Assembly: GCA_040772905.1 (NCBI GenBank)
Contig: JAXGXJ010000012.1
Location: forward strand, 1-64,000
Direction: 5' to 3'
DNA: 64,000 nt
Source of the DNA: JAXGXJ01 sp040772905
Lineage (GTDB): Bacteria > Actinomycetota > Thermoleophilia > RBG-16-64-13
The notes under the pieces were generated by a model. It was not told where the DNA came from. It saw only the letters and a list, made by a program, of their open reading frames with translations, and made no database searches. Both the position numbers and the translations under genes were made by a program. This document shows, one piece after another, positions 1 to 8,588 of the stretch; within the stretch, counting starts at the first letter, position 1, and each line of letters starts with the position of its first letter.

Positions 1-75
1 GGCAGGGTGTGGGGAGTGGCCGTGCCGTCGGTCCGATCGGTGGGCTCAGCGGCCGTGCCTTCGACCTACAGTCTC

Positions 76-522
76 TCAGCTGGTGAGCTTCAACTCCGAG
101 GTGCAGTTGGGGCAGCGTGTCGCGCTCACCGGGATGTCAGTAGCGCAGAACGGGCAGGCTTTGGTGGCGACAGGCTCTTCCGCCGGCTTCTGGGTCTTGG
201 CGTAAGCTCGGACGATTGCGTACAGCACCAGGGCCACGATGATGAAGACGATGACGGCGTTCACAAAGAGACCGTAGTTGATGGTCACAGCCCCCGCTTC
301 CTTGGCTGCTTCCACGGTGTTGTAGGGCCCGGCTGGGTCTCCGTCCTTGATCACCGCGAAAAGACTGGCGAAGTCGAGGCCTCCGGTCGCCAGCCCGACG
401 GCCGGCATGATGATGTCGTTCACCAGCGAGGTGACCACGGCAGCGAACGTGACGCCCATGATGAACGCCACTGCCAGCTGCACCAGGTTCCCTCGGTCGA
501 TGAACTCTTTGAATCCCTTCAA
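76..522 (-). CDS. mscL: Large-conductance mechanosensitive channel MscL with C-terminal zinc ribbon
   Basis: This 148-residue membrane protein opens under membrane tension to release solutes during hypo-osmotic shock. The N-terminus (MKGFKEFIDRGNLVQLAVAF) is the classic MscL amphipathic helix leading into the pore helix, with the second membrane helix around residues 83-105. Unusually, the cytoplasmic tail after the second helix ends in a zinc ribbon (CPFCATDIPVSATRCPNC, about residues 123-140) in place of the usual helical bundle. The start follows a purine-rich site and fits the family N-terminus exactly. The gene is monocistronic as far as can be seen, 40 bp downstream of the ATPase gene on the same strand. 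Family assignment is firm; the role of the ribbon is unknown. Confidence 0.95.
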   Translation of the reverse strand: MKGFKEFIDRGNLVQLAVAFIMGVTFAAVVTSLVNDIIMPAVGLATGGLDFASLFAVIKDGDPAGPYNTVEAAKEAGAVTINYGLFVNAVIVFIIVALVLYAIVRAYAKTQKPAEEPVATKACPFCATDIPVSATRCPNCTSELKLTS

Positions 523-562
523 GCCGCACCTCCGTGTCCGTCGTTTGCTTCTGACTTCAAGC

Positions 563-3040
563 TTACTCCCATGCTTTCGAGATTACCCCCGAGGGTTCCT
601 GCCGGTAGGGCATCCAGACGAGTCCCACGAGGTCTACGTTGATGTCGCTCTTGCGCGGACGGACCACCACCCGCTCCAGCTCCTCAGTCAGGGGATCCAG
701 CTGCAGTTCCAGCGTGTCGACTTCCTCCTGGAACTGCATCTCCAAGTCGGCGAGGCGTTGCCGACGGGTCGCCAGTGCCTCCTGAGCCCGCCTGACGTCT
801 CCCGTTTCGTCGATGGTCCGCCCCACGTCACGCATGGCCGTGGTCGCACGTCCCAGGCTGCTGCGCCCCACCTTCCTTCCCATGAACGCTCCCATGAGCG
901 TGGCTCCGAACGAGATGGCGGTCTGCATCTTCCGGCCCTTCGCCTGCTCGGCCTCGCGCTCCACAGCGTGCTCCGCGCGCAACACCTGCTGTTCGAGCGT
1001 GGCGATCTTGCTCGCGTACTTCTTGCGCAGCGTCTCGGTGAGCGCGTCCCGCTTCTCCCGCGCCACGAGATGCAGCCGGGCGCGGAACTCGCCCTCCGTC
1101 TCCCCGGGGGCCGACTCCTCCTTCAGAGAAGGGCTCTTGAGCACCTCGATGGTCTGAGTGCGGAAGGCCCACGAGGCGAAATCGCCGCTCCAGGATCGAT
1201 ACGAGCTGAGTTTCTGCATGGCCGCCGGCGGCGGGGCGAAGGCGACGCCCGGATAGGGTTCGCGATCGAGTTCCTCCACGGTCGACTCCAGAGGCAGCGC
1301 TGTGTCCCAGTCGAAGGCCAGGCCGCCCTCGGGTGCCGGAGCCATCCGTCTGATCTTGGTCGTCACAGACGGTCCATTACTCCGGCCGACGAAGTTGACG
1401 GTGGCGGCTGCCAGTACTCCGGGCGTATAGGTGACGCCCTCCGCGGGCACGGCCCCGCGCACGGGCAGGAAGAACTGGGGTACTTCGGGAGGCACTGTAG
1501 TGGGTTGGGCCGCGACGCTCGCGTCTGTGGATACGGCTGTCGCAGCCGTGGCGGCCCCAGAAGAAGCCGCGGACGTGCTCGTCGCTGCGTCCGGGAGAGG
1601 AGCAGTGGCCTGACCGTCGACCTCGGCCGGCCGCCGCGGGTCCATGAGGGTCTTGATCTGCGCTCTTGTCAGCGGCCCGCTCAGATACGACATGGCCCAA
1701 CGGGTCTGGAACACCACGGGCTCGTCCTCGTGAGCGTTGTACATCAGGAACACCCGCTTGCCCAGTCCGGCCAGCGTCTCCTCCATCGCCTGGCGGTCGA
1801 ACCTGGTCTCCGAGCCCGCCGCGACTCCTTCCAGGCCTTCCAGTAGGCGGTCCTTGTCGCGCTCAGTCTGCAGTCGGCCGATGAACCAGGTGCCTGCGTT
1901 GGCCAGGCCTTTGTAGTCCAAGTCCACCGGGTTCTGCGTGGCCAGCAACACGCCGAGCCCGAAAGCCCGCGCCTGCTTGAGCAGGGTCAGGAGCGGCCGT
2001 TTGGACGGCGGCTCTGCCACGGGTGGGAAGTAGCCGAAGATCTCGTCCATGTACAGAATGGCGCGCAGGCTTCCGGTGCCCGGCTGAGCACGTACCCAGC
2101 CCAGGACTTCGTTCAGGAGCAGCGACACGAAGAACATGCGTTCTTGGTCGGACAGGTGCGCGATGGAGAAGATGGACACCCGGGGTCTGCCCTCGGCGGT
2201 GAACAGCATGCGGGCGATATCGAGGGCTTCGCCTTCCAGCCAGGTCTTGAAAGTGGGCGAGGCCAGCAGGTTGTTGAGCAGCAGGGCCAGTCCGAAACGG
2301 TCTTTCTGCGGATAGAAGGCCTCCAGGTCAAGTACGCCGACCTTGGCGAACGGCGGCGTCTGGATATGCTGGATGAGCCCGGCCAGGTCGAGGTCCTGCC
2401 CGGCTGACCAGGCTACATCGAACAGGCTGGACAGCAGGATGTGCTCTCGGCTCTGGATGGGGTCCGCGGTCACACCCACCAGCCCCAGGATGCTGGTGAC
2501 GGTGGTGTTGATGCGGTCGCGCAGAGCCTCGGGGTCCTCACGCACCGCGGCCGCGGGGGCGGCGAACGACTTGAGGATGCTCACCGGCAGTCCCGCGGTG
2601 GACCCAGGCGTATAGATGGTGAAATCGGCTGCGTCGCGCAGGCGCTGGATGCGTGAGGGGTCCTGACCCCACTCGGCCAGGCCCTTGCGCCACATCTCGG
2701 CCTGTTGCGCGGCGAACTCGTCGACAGAGAGGCCCTTCTTGCCGGCCTCCTCTTCGCTCACCCAGGGGCGGAAGTCCTCCGGGCGCAACTGCGGGAAGGT
2801 GAGCAGCAGATCGGCCAGATCGCCCTTCGGATCGATGACCAAGGCCGGTATGCCGTCGATAGCCGCCTCTTCGAGGAGACCCACACAGAGGCCGGTCTTG
2901 CCGCTGCCCGTCATGCCCACACACACGCCGTGCGTGACCAGGTCCTTCGAGTCGTAGAGGAGCAGCCCCCCGAGTTCCTTGGTCTCCAGGTCGTACTCTC
3001 GACCCAGGTAGAACGTGCCCAGCTTCTCAAAGTCTTCCAT
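563..3040 (-). CDS. HerA/VirB4-like P-loop ATPase
   Basis: An 825-residue ATP-binding protein of the DUF87/HerA-like class. A Walker A motif (GMTGSGKTG) is at residues 42-50, followed by the strand ALVIDPKGDLADLL, a mid-protein Walker B-type LYMDEIFGYFPP and a sensor-like LLATQNPVDLDY. The C-terminal third is charged and predicted coiled coil around a short hydrophobic stretch. I place the start at ATG 3040, which has GGAGGAG eight bases upstream; the longer open frame to 3289 would run into rpiB on the other strand and its first 83 residues look non-coding. Members of this group are often annotated only as ATP-binding protein; DNA translocation is possible but not shown here. Neighbours give no functional hint. 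Confidence 0.85.
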   Translation of the reverse strand: MEDFEKLGTFYLGREYDLETKELGGLLLYDSKDLVTHGVCVGMTGSGKTGLCVGLLEEAAIDGIPALVIDPKGDLADLLLTFPQLRPEDFRPWVSEEEAGKKGLSVDEFAAQQAEMWRKGLAEWGQDPSRIQRLRDAADFTIYTPGSTAGLPVSILKSFAAPAAAVREDPEALRDRINTTVTSILGLVGVTADPIQSREHILLSSLFDVAWSAGQDLDLAGLIQHIQTPPFAKVGVLDLEAFYPQKDRFGLALLLNNLLASPTFKTWLEGEALDIARMLFTAEGRPRVSIFSIAHLSDQERMFFVSLLLNEVLGWVRAQPGTGSLRAILYMDEIFGYFPPVAEPPSKRPLLTLLKQARAFGLGVLLATQNPVDLDYKGLANAGTWFIGRLQTERDKDRLLEGLEGVAAGSETRFDRQAMEETLAGLGKRVFLMYNAHEDEPVVFQTRWAMSYLSGPLTRAQIKTLMDPRRPAEVDGQATAPLPDAATSTSAASSGAATAATAVSTDASVAAQPTTVPPEVPQFFLPVRGAVPAEGVTYTPGVLAAATVNFVGRSNGPSVTTKIRRMAPAPEGGLAFDWDTALPLESTVEELDREPYPGVAFAPPPAAMQKLSSYRSWSGDFASWAFRTQTIEVLKSPSLKEESAPGETEGEFRARLHLVAREKRDALTETLRKKYASKIATLEQQVLRAEHAVEREAEQAKGRKMQTAISFGATLMGAFMGRKVGRSSLGRATTAMRDVGRTIDETGDVRRAQEALATRRQRLADLEMQFQEEVDTLELQLDPLTEELERVVVRPRKSDINVDLVGLVWMPYRQEPSGVISKAWE

Positions 3041-3184
3041 GAAGAGGACTCCTCCGCGGCCGAGGGACTCACCGATGACCAGAATATTCCTCACCGGGGT
3101 AGAAAGACAAACAGTGCTGAGGGCACGCCGCCGGGATATGCTTGGCGACTTGACCCGATCCGGTGTGGAACGAAGGAGGTCCTC

Positions 3185-3667
3185 ATGAAGGTGGGCATCG
3201 CGGCAGATCACTGGGGAGTAGATCTCAAGGCCCAGCTCGTCGAGCAGCTGAATGGGGCCGGGCACGAAGTCACCGACTTCGGGGCTCACGAGTTCGACCC
3301 AGCGGATGATTTCCCCGATTTTGTGATCCCTCTGGCACAGGCTGTGGTCGATGGACGTGTGGAAAGAGGTCTGGCGGTGTGCGGCAGCGGTGTGGGAGCC
3401 TGTGTGGCTGCGAACAAGGTTGCCGGATGCCGCGCTGCTTTGATCCTGGACGCGTTCTCAGCACGGCAAGGCGTGGAAGACGACGACATGAACGTACTTT
3501 GTCTGGGCAGTCGCGTCGTGGGGGACGCTCTTGCCTTTGATCTGGTGCGCATCTTCTTGGCCGCTAGGTATCGTGCGGAGGAACGCTTCCAACGCCGTCT
3601 CGCCAAAATAGGGACGTTGGAATGGACCGGGTCGGTCCGTTTGGCTGGCCTTCAAGCGGGTACATGA
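3185..3667 (+). CDS. rpiB: RpiB/LacAB-family sugar-phosphate isomerase
   Basis: A 160-residue isomerase expected to interconvert ribose 5-phosphate and ribulose 5-phosphate in the non-oxidative pentose phosphate pathway. The N-terminal KVGIAADHWG carries the Asp-His pair of the family, and GLAVCGSGVGACVAANK carries the catalytic cysteine and phosphate-binding glycines. Length is typical of RpiB. ATG 3185 follows GAAGGAGGT closely. The gene is divergent from the ATPase with about 145 bp between them. LacA/LacB-type specificity cannot be excluded from sequence alone. Confidence 0.88.
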   Translation: MKVGIAADHWGVDLKAQLVEQLNGAGHEVTDFGAHEFDPADDFPDFVIPLAQAVVDGRVERGLAVCGSGVGACVAANKVAGCRAALILDAFSARQGVEDDDMNVLCLGSRVVGDALAFDLVRIFLAARYRAEERFQRRLAKIGTLEWTGSVRLAGLQAGT

Positions 3668-3732
3668 GGAGTAAGCTATAGGCGCGGAACCGTGGCCATC
3701 CTGGACTTCTTTTCATAGCGAAAGGGGAAAAG

Positions 3733-4038
3733 ATGCCGGACAAGAAGGTTTCAAAGAGCAGCACCTCCCGCCCCATCACCCCGTCACAGAAGCTCGAGTC
3801 CTCCCTTTCCGACGGCGGCACGGTGAACATGGCCGAGTCGGCGCATGACAAGGCTCGGGCGGCTCTGGTCGACAAGTTTCGCGAACGGGAAGAACGTTGG
3901 CGCAGGGAGCAGTCGCTGCACGAGCAGCAGGGTGAGACCGGTCGTGGCGCAGAGGCAGCCGCGGACGAGACCTCCGAGTCTGCAGAAGGAGCCGCACCGG
4001 CAGAGCCGCATACTCCGAAGAAGGGCGGTGCTCTGTGA
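3733..4038 (+). CDS. Small charged hypothetical protein
   Basis: A 101-residue hydrophilic protein with no recognised domain. It is rich in Glu, Ala, Arg and Ser; the middle (residues 36-66) is a charged helix-like stretch (ARAALVDKFREREERWRREQ) and the rest appears disordered. It has a GAAAGGGGAAA ribosome site and its TGA overlaps the ATG of the next gene (TGATG), which implies translational coupling and a shared job with the release-factor-like protein that follows. Confidence 0.7.
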   Translation: MPDKKVSKSSTSRPITPSQKLESSLSDGGTVNMAESAHDKARAALVDKFREREERWRREQSLHEQQGETGRGAEAAADETSESAEGAAPAEPHTPKKGGAL

Positions 4039-5180
4039 TGGAAACCGCGTCCGAAGCTCGGCAGAAGCTCGAGTCTCTCGCTGCCGCCCAGTCCGCGCGC
4101 GGGGTGTTCCTCACCGTCACGCTATCGACCAGTCGTCTGGATGATTGGCGGCAGTTCGCACCTACTTTCATCAACAGCGAATCCAATCGCCTGCTCAAGG
4201 ATCTGGACCTCGCGAAGGAGGTCAAGCGCAGTCTGGAGGACGATCTGCAGATGTTCCACGACATCGTGCAGCACGACGTCACGTCGGCGACGCAAGGGCT
4301 GGCGCTCTTCGCCGACGGAGGGCCACGGCTCTTCGAGCGCGTCGAGTTGCCGCTGCCGTTGCTGAACCGGGTGGTCATCGAGCCCTCTCCGCACGTGCGG
4401 CCGCTTGTGCACGCTCTCTCGTTGATGGAGCCCTTCATAGTGGCCAAGGTGACCCGGGACGAGAGCAGCCTGTACGTGGTCGATGAGTGGGGTGTGGCCC
4501 GCGAAGACGACATGACCGGGCCCTGGCTGCGCACCAGTGATCGTGAGACCGGGGAACTCTCAGTGAAGCGGTACTTTGCCGCCGCGCGCCAGGATTCGCT
4601 GGTGGAACAGCATTTCAAGGAGGTCGGTGCGTCCCTGGCGAAGCTCATCGATGCCACCGGAGCCAGCCGTGTGGTGCTCTGCGCGCTTCACGATATCGCC
4701 GTCAACTTCAAGCGCGGGCTGCCGCAGGCGACGGCTGCACGCGTGGTGGGCGAGATAGCCTTCGATCCGGCCATCACGGTGGGGCAGATGTTGACTCCCG
4801 CGCGGGCGGCCGTGCAGGAGGCGCGGACGCGCGAGCTGGACGAGCTGGCTGAGCGCATCAAGGACAACGTGGGGAGTGCAGGTCGCGGAGCGGCCGGCTT
4901 CGACGATGTGCTGGGCGCTCTCACTCGAGGGCAGGTGCAGACCTTGCTGGTCGACCGGGCCTATCGCTCCGCCGGATGGCGCTGCGCCGACTGCTCGTGG
5001 GTGGGTCTCACCCCGGCGGAGAGCTGCCCCCTGTGCGGAGGTAAGACGCTGCCGCTGGATGACGCCGTGGGTGAACTCATCCGTCTGGCGGTGCTGCAGA
5101 ATGCTCAGATAGAAGTGGGGGAGGGTCTGTCTGCCCTCGCGGACATGGGAGGCGTGGCTGCGCTGCTGCGCTACGCGTGA
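4038..5180 (+). CDS. Bacterial archaeo-eukaryotic release-factor family protein (baeRF10-like)
   Basis: A 380-residue protein resembling the bacterial eRF1-like families (baeRF) implicated in ribosome rescue, hibernation or stress. The N-terminal half has the divergent RNase H-like eRF1 core (FLTVTLSTSRLDDW; later VKRYFAAARQDSLVEQHF), and the end carries a zinc ribbon with CADC and CPLC pairs. The ATG overlaps the stop of the preceding small gene. I do not see a GGQ peptidyl-hydrolase motif, so peptide release is unlikely. The assignment to a particular baeRF subfamily is from memory of the family pattern and is the least certain part. Confidence 0.75.
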   Translation: METASEARQKLESLAAAQSARGVFLTVTLSTSRLDDWRQFAPTFINSESNRLLKDLDLAKEVKRSLEDDLQMFHDIVQHDVTSATQGLALFADGGPRLFERVELPLPLLNRVVIEPSPHVRPLVHALSLMEPFIVAKVTRDESSLYVVDEWGVAREDDMTGPWLRTSDRETGELSVKRYFAAARQDSLVEQHFKEVGASLAKLIDATGASRVVLCALHDIAVNFKRGLPQATAARVVGEIAFDPAITVGQMLTPARAAVQEARTRELDELAERIKDNVGSAGRGAAGFDDVLGALTRGQVQTLLVDRAYRSAGWRCADCSWVGLTPAESCPLCGGKTLPLDDAVGELIRLAVLQNAQIEVGEGLSALADMGGVAALLRYA

Positions 5181-6070
5181 GCTGAGCCTGGCCGCGCCTG
5201 CTCGATGCCTCGCTGGACTGCCCGCTCGACAGGGAACCACGGCTGACGCTGTAGGTAGCGTGCGCATCCGTCGTCCTCGCCGGCTGCGCCCCGCACATCG
5301 GCGACGGCGGCGACCTCGGGCGGACCTCCGGCCACGGCCACTCCGGTGCCGGCCCAGGCCAACATGTCGGCGTCGTTGTAGGAGTCTCCGAAGGCCAACA
5401 CGTCCGGCGCGTCGAAGCCCATGAGGTCGCCCAGGATCTGCAGGGCGCGCGCCTTGGTGGCGGTGGGGCTGGCCAGCTCCAAGAAGAAGGGCCAGGTCTT
5501 GAGCGCGCTCAGCGTGTGCCCGAAGACATCGCGGACGTCGCCCAGCAATCCGTCCAAGACCTCGGGAGGTCCGGTCACCCCGATCTTGGTGGTGGGACGC
5601 TCTAGGAACGTGGTCAACGGTCCGACGACACGGGCCTTCATGTGCGAGATCTCTTCGTAGCGGCGCACATCGGCGTTGCGTGCGGCGACGCACAGTTCGT
5701 CGTCCACGTAGAGGTTGATGGTCAGCCCGAGGGGCTCGATCATCGCCAGCACCTCGCGGGCCAGGTCCATGGGCACGGGGTCGCTGTGCAACACGCGGCC
5801 GCTGCTCACCTCGCGGATGAGTGCTCCCTGATAAGCCACCACGGGGCCGCCGAGCCCCAATCGTCCGGCGAAGTCGGCTGCCGAGCGGAACATCCGTCCG
5901 GTCACCAACAAGACGGCGATGCCCATCTGGTCGAGCGTCCGCACCGCCGCCACCGTGGCCGGGCTGAGCCTCTGGCTGCCGTCCAGCCGGAGCGGTAGCA
6001 GCGTGCCGTCGAGATCGGCGGCGACGATGCGAGGGGGCTGATGACGTTCTCGGCGTGGCTGCTGTTGCAT
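5171..6070 (-). CDS. Cof-type HAD-superfamily phosphatase
   Basis: A 299-residue hydrolase of the Cof/YidA group, which dephosphorylates small phosphometabolites. Motif I is ADLDGTLLPL with the nucleophile and acid aspartates, motif II is LLVTGR, the conserved lysine lies in TATKARAL, and motif IV is FGDSYNDADMLAWAG. A C2-type cap fills the middle. It converges with the release-factor-like gene, overlapping its end by 10 bp. Substrate is not predictable. Confidence 0.9.
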   Translation of the reverse strand: MQQQPRRERHQPPRIVAADLDGTLLPLRLDGSQRLSPATVAAVRTLDQMGIAVLLVTGRMFRSAADFAGRLGLGGPVVAYQGALIREVSSGRVLHSDPVPMDLAREVLAMIEPLGLTINLYVDDELCVAARNADVRRYEEISHMKARVVGPLTTFLERPTTKIGVTGPPEVLDGLLGDVRDVFGHTLSALKTWPFFLELASPTATKARALQILGDLMGFDAPDVLAFGDSYNDADMLAWAGTGVAVAGGPPEVAAVADVRGAAGEDDGCARYLQRQPWFPVERAVQRGIEQARPGSAHA

Positions 6071-6139
6071 CGGGCCAGCTTACCAGGCGCGTCTGCGGCG
6101 CGTCTGCGGCGCGTCCCGTGCGTCCGCGGTGCGTCCGGT

Positions 6140-6145
6140 TATACT
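6140..6145 (+). promoter_or_regulatory. Candidate -10 (TATACT) for the zinc-ribbon/SPFH operon
   Basis: TATACT lies about 70 bases upstream of the first gene of the run that extends to 11.5 kb, and no comparable element is seen between later genes. The -35 region is weak, so the call rests on the -10 and position. Confidence 0.4.
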
Positions 6146-6214
6146 TTAGTGAGCCCGGCTGCCGGTCAGTCGGGCGTGTTTCGGCCGGGGAGGTGTGTCG
6201 TCACGGCTCTTTCA

Positions 6215-6970
6215 TTGAGCGAGCTGTTCCCACTGGTCTGCCGGGACTGCGGCACCGTCGTGCCGCCGGATGACGACGCCGCTCTCGTGGTCTGCCCTTC
6301 CTGCGGGCTCGCCCACGAACTGGTGGACGGCGAACTGGGAGTGACTACCCCGCTGGTGGCTGCCTGCACCACCGAACTGGCCATCTTGGGGGAAGTGCAC
6401 CGCCTGGCTGCATGGCGCCTCATCGTGGAGGTGGACGAGCCCGGCGACTCCACCTGGGAGAGACTCGGCCGGAAGGCTGCGCCGCAGATCCCCTATCTCT
6501 ACGTCCCGGCCTTTTCCACCACACGCTCAGTACTCCATCGCGTAGGATTCCAGCTCACTCAAGCACAGCCTCGTCTGGAGCCATGCCCTTCTGGGCGGGC
6601 GGCGACAGAGCACGGACATCTAGACCCCGAGCCGGGCATGCCGGCGACGGGTCTGCACTCCGTCTCTGCCGGAGCGGGACCGGCGTCCTGCTTGGCCCGA
6701 GGCGCGACATCGTTCTCTCCCGAAGACGACGAGAGCGGTTTTGGGCGGTTCACGCCGGTGCTGCTCAGCCGCCAGGACGCCCGCATACTCAGCCACTTCC
6801 TGTATCTGGTGTTGCGCGCGGGCGACATCCGCGAGCTGGCGGTGGCCGACTATCAGCTTGACGTGGTGGCGGAGGAACTCGTCTACATCCCGGCCGCGTG
6901 GGACACGCGCTACCTCCACGGCGCCAACTGGCGCCTGCTACTGCGAGAGTTCGACGACTTGGTGGCCTGA
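6215..6970 (+). CDS. Zinc-ribbon protein of unknown function
   Basis: Begins with a zinc ribbon (CRDC and CPSC pairs within the first 35 residues) followed by about 200 residues without a recognised fold. The end of the protein (GDIRELAVADYQLDVVAEEL) looks globular. The start is uncertain: the frame is open from 6041 but lacks ATG or GTG near the ribosome site at 6187-6193, so I use TTG 6215; GTG 6176 is the alternative. It heads a same-strand run whose other members are a coiled-coil protein, an SPFH protein, DUF2207 and a winged-helix protein, three of which also carry zinc ribbons. Confidence 0.65.
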   Translation: MSELFPLVCRDCGTVVPPDDDAALVVCPSCGLAHELVDGELGVTTPLVAACTTELAILGEVHRLAAWRLIVEVDEPGDSTWERLGRKAAPQIPYLYVPAFSTTRSVLHRVGFQLTQAQPRLEPCPSGRAATEHGHLDPEPGMPATGLHSVSAGAGPASCLARGATSFSPEDDESGFGRFTPVLLSRQDARILSHFLYLVLRAGDIRELAVADYQLDVVAEELVYIPAAWDTRYLHGANWRLLLREFDDLVA

Positions 6971-7004
6971 CGGTCCTCCCTGTCGGCCCAAGAAAGGAGA
7001 CCCG

Positions 7005-7517
7005 ATGGGCATCGAGGAGCGCATCGACGAGAGCAAGAACTGGTTCGAACGGGCGGCGGAGCGAGTGCCCGGATATCGTGGCTACAAGGACAAGGAGTTG
7101 CGGCGCGAAGCCGACAAGCTGGAGCGCCGGTACCTGGCTGAGCGTCTGGAGGGGGCCCGCGGCGCCCTCCAGAAGGTGCAGCGCGACCTCAGCCGGCAAG
7201 CCAGCCTCGACCTCCTGGGTCTCATCGACAACGTGGCGCGCAAGCTGGGCACCATACGCGATCGGGTGGAGTTCGCCGACTACGGCTACGCAGGGCTCTT
7301 CGACACCACCAAGGTGGGAGAGGAGACGCTGGCCGAACTCCATCGTTTCGACGTGGAACTTCAGGAGAGGGTGCAGGGAGTAGAGACGCTCGCCGCGGCA
7401 CTCTCCGCCGACAGCCCTTCGCTGCGTGTGGACATGGACCTGTTGGAAGAACGCATCGATGCATTCGCGGCCTACTTCGCCGGACGTGAACACCTCATCA
7501 CCGGAGCAGGGAGGTAA
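7005..7517 (+). CDS. Coiled-coil hypothetical protein
   Basis: A 170-residue hydrophilic protein that is helical almost throughout, with heptad-like runs (KELRREADKLERRYLAERLE; later VDMDLLEERIDAFAAYF). No catalytic motif is visible. ATG 7005 follows AAAGGAG. It stops three bases before the GTG of the SPFH gene, so the two are almost certainly co-translated; a partner or scaffold for the SPFH oligomer is a reasonable guess. Confidence 0.75.
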   Translation: MGIEERIDESKNWFERAAERVPGYRGYKDKELRREADKLERRYLAERLEGARGALQKVQRDLSRQASLDLLGLIDNVARKLGTIRDRVEFADYGYAGLFDTTKVGEETLAELHRFDVELQERVQGVETLAAALSADSPSLRVDMDLLEERIDAFAAYFAGREHLITGAGR

Positions 7518-7520
7518 CCC

Positions 7521-8588
7521 GTGGCCCTCATGAGCCTTATCGAGTATGTCGACGAACTCGGTCCCGAGATGGTGCACCGCATACCCGAGAAGGGTTCGGG
7601 GGAGTTCGCCATCGGCTCCCAGCTCATCGTGCGAGAGAACCAGTGGGCTGTGTTCTTCCGCGATGGCAAAGCCTACGATGTGTTCGGGCCGGGGCGGCAC
7701 ACGCTGGCTACGCAGAACATCCCGCTGCTGACGGCGGCGTTCACCGCACCTCTGTTCGGCGACAGCCCCTTTCGCAGCGAGGTCTACTTCGTCAGCCGCC
7801 GGACCTTCACCGATCTCAAGTGGGGCACAGCGGAACCCATCGCCTTCCGCGATTCTGAGTTCAAGATGATCCGGCTGCGCTCCAACGGCATCTACACCAT
7901 CCAGATCGTCGATCCCAAACTGTTCGTGGTGAAGTTGGTGGGGACGCGCGGCATCTTCACCAACATCCAGATCGAGGACTTCTTGCGCGGGGTCATCGTC
8001 GCGCGTCTGGCCGACCTGTTGGGCGAGACTCTCGACTCGGTACTCGACCTGCCGCGTTACTTCGACGAGCTGGCTGCCGGGCTCAAAGCTCGCATCAGTG
8101 ACGACTTCGCCCAGTACGGCATCGCCATGGCCGACTTCCTGGTGAACGCCATCACTCCGCCCGAGGAAGTGCAGCGCCGCATCGACGAGCGCACAGGCAT
8201 GGAGGCCGTGGGCGGCATGGACCGGTATTTCCAGTTCAAGGCGGCCCAGGCCATCGGCGACCTGGCCCGCGCGGGGGGCGGCACCGCCGGTGGTGACGCG
8301 ACCGGCGACGTGGGCACCGCGGCGGCGGCCGGTCTGGGCCTGGGGACCGGCGCCGGCCTGGGCATGATGATCCCCGGCATGCTGCAGCAGGCCATGGCCG
8401 GAGGCGCGCAACCCAAGGTGCGCTGTCCACAGTGCGGCACAGACGTCCCCGCAGGCAGTAAGTTCTGCCCGGAGTGCGGCCACAAGCTGGCTGCGGTCGC
8501 CGCGGATCCCACGGCGACGCCGCCGGCCGAGGCTGCGGAAGACACGGCTGCGCCTTCCGAAGACGCCGAGGCCGGACCCCAGGAGTGA
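7521..8588 (+). CDS. SPFH-domain protein with C-terminal zinc ribbon
   Basis: A 355-residue protein of the bacterial SPFH (band 7-like) group often labelled virion core protein or YdjI-like. The SPFH core spans about residues 25-230 (LIVRENQWAVFFRDGKAYDV, then VNAITPPEEVQRRIDERTGM). A Gly/Ala-rich linker (residues 250-290) leads to a zinc ribbon with CPQC and CPEC pairs and an Ala/Pro-rich tail. There is no N-terminal membrane segment. The start is GTG 7521 just after the upstream stop, and the stop overlaps the GTG of the DUF2207 gene. SPFH proteins form membrane-associated rings or microdomains; a membrane-organising role with DUF2207 is inference. Confidence 0.85.
   Translation: MALMSLIEYVDELGPEMVHRIPEKGSGEFAIGSQLIVRENQWAVFFRDGKAYDVFGPGRHTLATQNIPLLTAAFTAPLFGDSPFRSEVYFVSRRTFTDLKWGTAEPIAFRDSEFKMIRLRSNGIYTIQIVDPKLFVVKLVGTRGIFTNIQIEDFLRGVIVARLADLLGETLDSVLDLPRYFDELAAGLKARISDDFAQYGIAMADFLVNAITPPEEVQRRIDERTGMEAVGGMDRYFQFKAAQAIGDLARAGGGTAGGDATGDVGTAAAAGLGLGTGAGLGMMIPGMLQQAMAGGAQPKVRCPQCGTDVPAGSKFCPECGHKLAAVAADPTATPPAEAAEDTAAPSEDAEAGPQE

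Noticed and set aside
347..1846. Long plus-strand open frame of 499 codons opposite mscL and the ATPase
   Set aside because: It is the antisense shadow of the ATPase gene in high-GC DNA; composition is Arg/Leu/Pro-rich with no domain.
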